A stretch of 64,000 bases of DNA from Burkholderiales bacterium RIFCSPHIGHO2_01_FULL_63_240 (GTDB taxonomy: Bacteria > Pseudomonadota > Gammaproteobacteria > Burkholderiales > Burkholderiaceae_C), in contig MERU01000007.1 in NCBI GenBank assembly GCA_001770725.1, forward strand, positions 172,924 through 236,923, written 5' to 3'. The notes below the pieces were generated by a model. It saw nothing but the letters and a program-made list of their open reading frames with translations. It did not search any database and was not told the DNA's origin. Numbering within the stretch: position 1 is the stretch's first letter; every line of letters starts with the position of its first letter. The position numbers were made by a program, and so were the translations under genes. This document shows positions 60,099 to 64,000 of this stretch, one piece after another.

Positions 60099-61958
60099 AT
60101 GTCGAACGTTGCTGCACAGGTGAACGCACCTGCCTACGTCAAAAACACCAAGCTGATTGCCTGGGTGGCCGAGATGGCCGCCTTGCTGCAACCCAAGGAC
60201 ATCTACTGGTGTGACGGCACCACCGAAGAGTACGACCGCCTGTGCGGCCAGCTCGTGGCTGCCGGCTCGTTCAAGAAGCTCAACCCCGAGCTGCGCCCGA
60301 ACTCCTACCTGGCCTGGACCCACCCTTCCGACGTCGCCCGCGTCGAAGACCGCACCTTCATCTGCTCCGCTCGCAAGGAAGATGCCGGCCCCACCAACAA
60401 CTGGTGCGAGCCCGCTGAAATGCGCGCCAAGCTGCAGACCGGTGAAAACGCCCTGTTCAAGGGCGCCATGAAGGGCCGCACGATGTACGTCGTGCCCTTC
60501 TCGATGGGCCCGCTGGGCTCCGACATCGCCCACATCGGCGTCGAGCTGTCCGACTCCGCCTACGTGGCTGTCAACATGAAGCTCATGACCCGCATGGGCC
60601 GTGGCGTGATCGACGTGCTGGCCGAAAGCGGCGAGTTCGTGCCTTGCATCCACACCGTGGGCGCCCCGCTGGCAGAAGGTCAGAAGGACGTGGCCTGGCC
60701 TTGCAACCCCGACACCAAGTACATCGTCCACTACCCCGAGACCCGTGAAATCTGGTCCTACGGTTCGGGCTACGGCGGCAACGCGCTGTTGGGCAAGAAG
60801 TGCTTCGCCCTGCGCATCGCCTCGACCATGGGCCGTGACCAAGGCTGGCTGGCCGAGCACATGCTGCTGCTGGGCGTGACCAACCCCGAAGGCAAGAAGT
60901 ACCACGTGGCAGCCGCCTTCCCCTCGGCCTGTGGCAAGACCAACTTCTCCATGCTGATCCCGCCCGAGGGCTACAACGGCTGGAAGGTCACCACCATCGG
61001 TGACGACATCGCCTGGATCAAGCCCGCTGCCGACGGCAAGCTCTACGCCATCAACCCCGAAGCCGGTTACTTCGGCGTGGCCCCGGGCACCAACACCCTG
61101 ACCAACTTCAACTGCATGAAGTCCCTGGACCGCGACGTGATCTTCACGAACGTGGCCCTGACCGACGACGGCGACGTGTGGTGGGAGTCGATGACCGACG
61201 AGCTGCCCGCGCACCTGACCGACTGGCAAGGCAACGACTGGACGCCGGCCATCGCCAAGGAAAAGGGCGCCAAGGCGGCCCACCCGAACGCCCGCTTCAC
61301 CGTGGCCGCCACCAACAACCCGGCTCTCGACAGCGAGTGGGACAACCCCGCTGGCGTGGCGATCGACGCCTTCATCTTCGGCGGCCGCCGCTCGACCACC
61401 GTGCCCCTGGTGACCGAAGCCCGCGACTGGACCGAAGGCGTCTACATGGCCGCCACCATGGGCTCCGAAACCACCGCCGCTGCCTTCGGCCAGCAAGGCG
61501 TGGTGCGCCGCGACCCGTTCGCCATGCTGCCCTTCATGGGCTACAACATGAGCGACTACTTCCAGCACTGGCTGAACCTGGGCGCCAAGCTGCAAGCCGC
61601 TGGTCACCAATTGCCCAAGATCTACTGCGTGAACTGGTTCCGCAAGGGCGCCGACGGCAAGTTCGTGTGGCCCGGCTACAGCGAAAACATGCGCGTGCTG
61701 GAGTGGATGGTCGGCCGCCTGGAAGGCAAGGCCAACGGCACCGAGAACGCCTTCGGCCTGAGCCCCAACTACGAAGACATCAACTGGAGTGGCCTGAACT
61801 TCACCAAGGACCAATTCCAGTCCGTCATCGGCATCGACAAGGCCGCCTGGCAGCAAGAGCTCAAGCTGCACGACGAGCTGTTCACCCAGCTGGCCTACAA
61901 CCTGCCCGCCGCCATGCCGGCCACCAAGGCCAAGCTGGAACAGCGCCTGGCCGCCTGA
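60099..61958 (+). CDS. pckG: Phosphoenolpyruvate carboxykinase (GTP)
   Basis: PckG turns oxaloacetate and GTP into PEP, the entry to gluconeogenesis. The 619-residue protein matches the GTP-dependent family in length. The kinase P-loop is FPSACGKTN (274-282), with its catalytic Cys. The metal-site and PEP-binding segment [21 protein letters not shown] and the nucleotide part [15 protein letters not shown] are canonical. GGAG 7 bp upstream supports the start. Strong codon bias suggests high expression. Confidence 0.97.
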   Translation: MSNVAAQVNAPAYVKNTKLIAWVAEMAALLQPKDIYWCDGTTEEYDRLCGQLVAAGSFKKLNPELRPNSYLAWTHPSDVARVEDRTFICSARKEDAGPTNNWCEPAEMRAKLQTGENALFKGAMKGRTMYVVPFSMGPLGSDIAHIGVELSDSAYVAVNMKLMTRMGRGVIDVLAESGEFVPCIHTVGAPLAEGQKDVAWPCNPDTKYIVHYPETREIWSYGSGYGGNALLGKKCFALRIASTMGRDQGWLAEHMLLLGVTNPEGKKYHVAAAFPSACGKTNFSMLIPPEGYNGWKVTTIGDDIAWIKPAADGKLYAINPEAGYFGVAPGTNTLTNFNCMKSLDRDVIFTNVALTDDGDVWWESMTDELPAHLTDWQGNDWTPAIAKEKGAKAAHPNARFTVAATNNPALDSEWDNPAGVAIDAFIFGGRRSTTVPLVTEARDWTEGVYMAATMGSETTAAAFGQQGVVRRDPFAMLPFMGYNMSDYFQHWLNLGAKLQAAGHQLPKIYCVNWFRKGADGKFVWPGYSENMRVLEWMVGRLEGKANGTENAFGLSPNYEDINWSGLNFTKDQFQSVIGIDKAAWQQELKLHDELFTQLAYNLPAAMPATKAKLEQRLAA

Positions 61959-62002
61959 TCGGTTGTCACCCTGCGGGTTCGCCCGCGGTGCCAGCCTCAG
62001 AC

Positions 62003-62025
62003 ACCCCGCTTCGTGCGGGGTTTTT
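62003..62025 (+). terminator. Rho-independent terminator of pckG
   Basis: ACCCCGC (62003-62009), loop TTCGT, GCGGGGT (62015-62021), followed by a run of T residues to 62025. Directional to the plus strand, 45 bp after the pckG stop. Confidence 0.92.
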
Positions 62026-62168
62026 CTTGGGCCATCGTTCCCTGAAAGCCCCATTTCCCTCATGCAAGGGGTGGGGGAATCGTCGGGTTGATGTGAGAAT
62101 TTGTCACCAAGGGTCGGTTTGCGCTGGCCAGTCAGTCATTCGGGGGCGTGCTCCCCCAGGGAGTCAGC

Positions 62169-62699
62169 ATGTTCGTTCGCAACCTGATCGCCGCATCCGC
62201 CTTCGTGATGGCGTCGGTCTCCGCTCAAGCCGCCGTGTTTGGCCCGTTTTCCAACCTGGGTGTGGTTGGTTCTGAAGCCGTGTCTTTTGGCGGGTTCAGC
62301 TACTTCCCGGAAGCCACCCCCTTCGAGATCAGCTACGAGTTCAGCCTGGCTTCGGCTTCGGGCCTGAGTGGCTTCATCGGCCAGGCGGGCACCGATTTCG
62401 AGCTGATCGAATTGGCCGAAACCGAGTTCACCCTGTCCCCCATCACCCTGGAAGGCATCCTGGTTGATGGCGTGGCTGCCACCACGTTCGTGGCCCAGGA
62501 CGGCGGTTTTTCCTTCAGCTTCGTCGGCCTCAGCAGCGGCACCCACACCCTGACCGTGCGCGGTGTCGGCGTGCCTGAATACGGTGCCTTCGTTGGCAAC
62601 GTGGTCACCGCCGTCCCGGAGCCCACCGCTGTGGGCCTGATGCTGGCGGGCCTGGGCGTGGCGGGTGGTTTGGCTTCGCGCCGTCGCGCCACCGCCTGA
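62169..62699 (+). CDS. PEP-CTERM sorting domain protein
   Basis: A 176-residue exported protein. It has a Sec signal (to about residue 21, AQA), a Phe/Ser/Gly-rich beta body and a classic C-terminus: VPEPTAVGLMLAGLGVAGGL followed by ASRRRATA. Unlike the one at the window start, it ends five residues after the last membrane segment's Arg cluster. AGGGAG 5 bp upstream supports ATG 62169. It is short and may be a surface or biofilm matrix component. Confidence 0.9.
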   Translation: MFVRNLIAASAFVMASVSAQAAVFGPFSNLGVVGSEAVSFGGFSYFPEATPFEISYEFSLASASGLSGFIGQAGTDFELIELAETEFTLSPITLEGILVDGVAATTFVAQDGGFSFSFVGLSSGTHTLTVRGVGVPEYGAFVGNVVTAVPEPTAVGLMLAGLGVAGGLASRRRATA

Positions 62700-62743
62700 T
62701 CAGCAGGCGTCCTGCTTCCCGCGCTGTCTGGCGCGGCCATGGA

Positions 62744-62767
62744 AAAGGGCTCCCGAGGGAGCCCTTT
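62744..62767. terminator. Terminator hairpin between PEP-CTERM gene and esterase gene
   Basis: AAAGGGCTCCC (62744-62754) pairs with GGGAGCCCTTT (62757-62767), an 11-bp near-perfect stem with A and T flanks on both sides, so it can serve both converging genes. Confidence 0.85.
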
Positions 62768-62864
62768 CTCGTTGGGGCAGGCATTTGCAAGTGCCTGACG
62801 GGTGGGTGCCTGCTCAACCGATGAGGGGGCACATGGCCGCCCTCTGGGTTGACGCCATGCAACA

Positions 62865-64000
62865 TCAAGGCAGCAGCGGGGCGATCAGGTCGGCGAACCA
62901 GTCGCTGATCAGCACGCGCTGGCTGGTGGGGTTCTTTTCGAAGGCCCGCATCGGGGTGCCCTTGCCGTCGATCAGGTTGTCCACGAAGCGGCCCACGTCC
63001 TTGAGCCCGGCTTCGACGATGCTGGTGCCGCCGAAGGTGACGATGGTCAGGCAGTGCGAGCCGTTGAGTTCGCGCTTGTTGGGGATGTAGTAGCCGATGT
63101 TGGGCTGCGTTTCCATCTGCGCGACCCAGGGCGTGATCTCCTGGCGCCATTTCTGGTTGAGCAGCTTCAGGCGCGTTTCGTTGTCGGGTGCGTTGGCGAT
63201 CTCGGGGTAGAACTTCTGGTACGAGAAGGCCGAGAAGTTGGTGTCTTCCTGGAAGTTGGCGTAGCCGATGCGGTCGTTCGGGAAGATCTTGCCCAGCCCG
63301 GCCGTGATGCTGCCCAGGTTGTCGGCGCTGCCGGCGCCCGGGTACTTCGTGATCAGCTCGGTGACCAGGCCGTTGGCGCCGTCCAGGCCCCAGACGGTGC
63401 GGATCTTGTTGTGCAGCAGCACCGAGGGCGCCTGCTCGGGCGTGGCGTCGCGCGGCACGCTGAACAGCGGGCCCGAGTCGGCCAGCAAAGACATCTGCTT
63501 GGGCTTCAAAGCCTCGCGGAAGGCCGGGTAGAGGGCGGCGGAGCCGACGCCACCAGCAGAAAAGCCTGTCAGGAAGAGCTTGTCAGGCTGCTTGAGGTTC
63601 TTGGCCATCCAGGCGGCCACGGCCTTGGCGTTGACCATGCCGCGGTGGTGGTAGGCCATGGGGTTGGCCGGGTCGACGTTGTCGTACACGGCGACCTTGT
63701 TGCCGGTGTGCACGTCGCCTGTGCAGTAGGTCAGGTAGACGATGTTCCAGCTCTGCGTCTGCACCGACTGCAGCGGGTGCAGGCGCATGGTGAAGGGCGT
63801 GACCAGGCCGAGGTGGGCCTGGCGGTTCCAGTCGGTCATGTAGTTGGTCGGGATGCCGTCGGGGTTGACGGCGTCGAGCAGGGTGCCACCCTTGCAGGCG
63901 CCCTGGTCCCAGCAGGCGCCGCCGCCTTCGAACATCACCACCGTCTTGCTGGTGAAGGGCGTGCGGTTGACGAAGAAGCGGTAGGGGGTGCCGTTGCCGC
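62865..64000 (-). CDS. Pectinacetylesterase-family hydrolase, 5' partial
   Basis: The frame runs off the window end (the last visible codons continue GNGTPYRFFVNRT upstream of an in-frame ATG at 63941). The visible 378 codons match the pectinacetylesterase/Notum family: FEGGGACWDQ, GFSAGG (the GxSxG nucleophile), and a C-terminal region with SHCLTIVTFGG. A conserved Cys pair is seen around ACWDQGACKGG. It probably removes ester groups from a polysaccharide or lipid outside the cytoplasm; the signal peptide would be beyond the window. Confidence 0.82.
   Translation of the reverse strand, partial: GNGTPYRFFVNRTPFTSKTVVMFEGGGACWDQGACKGGTLLDAVNPDGIPTNYMTDWNRQAHLGLVTPFTMRLHPLQSVQTQSWNIVYLTYCTGDVHTGNKVAVYDNVDPANPMAYHHRGMVNAKAVAAWMAKNLKQPDKLFLTGFSAGGVGSAALYPAFREALKPKQMSLLADSGPLFSVPRDATPEQAPSVLLHNKIRTVWGLDGANGLVTELITKYPGAGSADNLGSITAGLGKIFPNDRIGYANFQEDTNFSAFSYQKFYPEIANAPDNETRLKLLNQKWRQEITPWVAQMETQPNIGYYIPNKRELNGSHCLTIVTFGGTSIVEAGLKDVGRFVDNLIDGKGTPMRAFEKNPTSQRVLISDWFADLIAPLLP

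Noticed and set aside
60020..60214. Possible leader peptide starting at ATG 60020 before pckG
   Set aside because: It runs into pckG in another frame, has no clear ribosome site and no run of regulatory codons.
59838..62063. A 741-codon minus-strand frame opposite pckG
   Set aside because: pckG is complete and highly biased; the antisense frame is Gly/Val/His-rich with no domain.

Overview
The window is high-GC (strong G/C at third codon positions), gene-dense bacterial chromosome. The atp operon order with AtpI, GatCAB, a mreBCD-mrdA-mrdB elongasome operon next to gatC, GTP-type PEP carboxykinase, a complete Gsp secretion cluster and two PEP-CTERM proteins together suggest a betaproteobacterium of the order Burkholderiales (Leptothrix/Sphaerotilus/Aquabacterium-like). 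That placement is an inference from gene content and protein style; no tree was made.

Layout. 1-3887: a PEP-CTERM protein end and the gatCAB operon (minus). 4157-10159: mreB, mreC, mreD, PBP2 and RodA (plus), the cell-elongation machinery. 10232-20228: mostly housekeeping genes: coq7, an OsmC protein, rep helicase behind a PcaC-PcaD fusion, rlpA, an EamA transporter, hemE, a stand-alone condensation-fold acyltransferase and upp. A probable unannotated small RNA lies at about 11476-11604.

20878-27677 (minus) is the most unusual block. It is a tight six-gene unit: two GNAT-like proteins flanking a GH3-superfamily acyl-adenylating enzyme, followed by an HlyD-type lipoprotein, an ABC ATPase and an ABC-2 permease. 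It looks like a make-and-export system for a small acyl conjugate; the product is unknown.

28059-35487: the complete F1Fo ATP synthase operon atpIBEFHAGDC with a recognisable promoter at the start and a terminator at the end. 35640-38603: a DUF2236/MpaB-family oxygenase and threonine dehydratase ilvA. 38711-50462: type II secretion genes, with gspC divergent from gspGHIJKLMNDEF. 50576-53660: a LuxR-type response regulator and a 7TM-DISM hybrid histidine kinase, tail to tail. 53866-56195: a Lon-like AAA ATPase without a protease domain, a cytosolic 5'-nucleotidase and a small unknown protein.

56207-59749 (minus): a molybdate/tungstate-like ABC operon (binding protein, permease, ATPase) plus a MOSC protein. 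The ATPase has lost the key residues of its Walker A, Q-loop, signature, Walker B and H-loop motifs while keeping the ModC-type C-terminus. 60099-61958: pckG. 62169-64000: a second PEP-CTERM protein and a pectinacetylesterase-like hydrolase cut by the window end. I saw no tRNA, rRNA, CRISPR array, insertion sequence or prophage.
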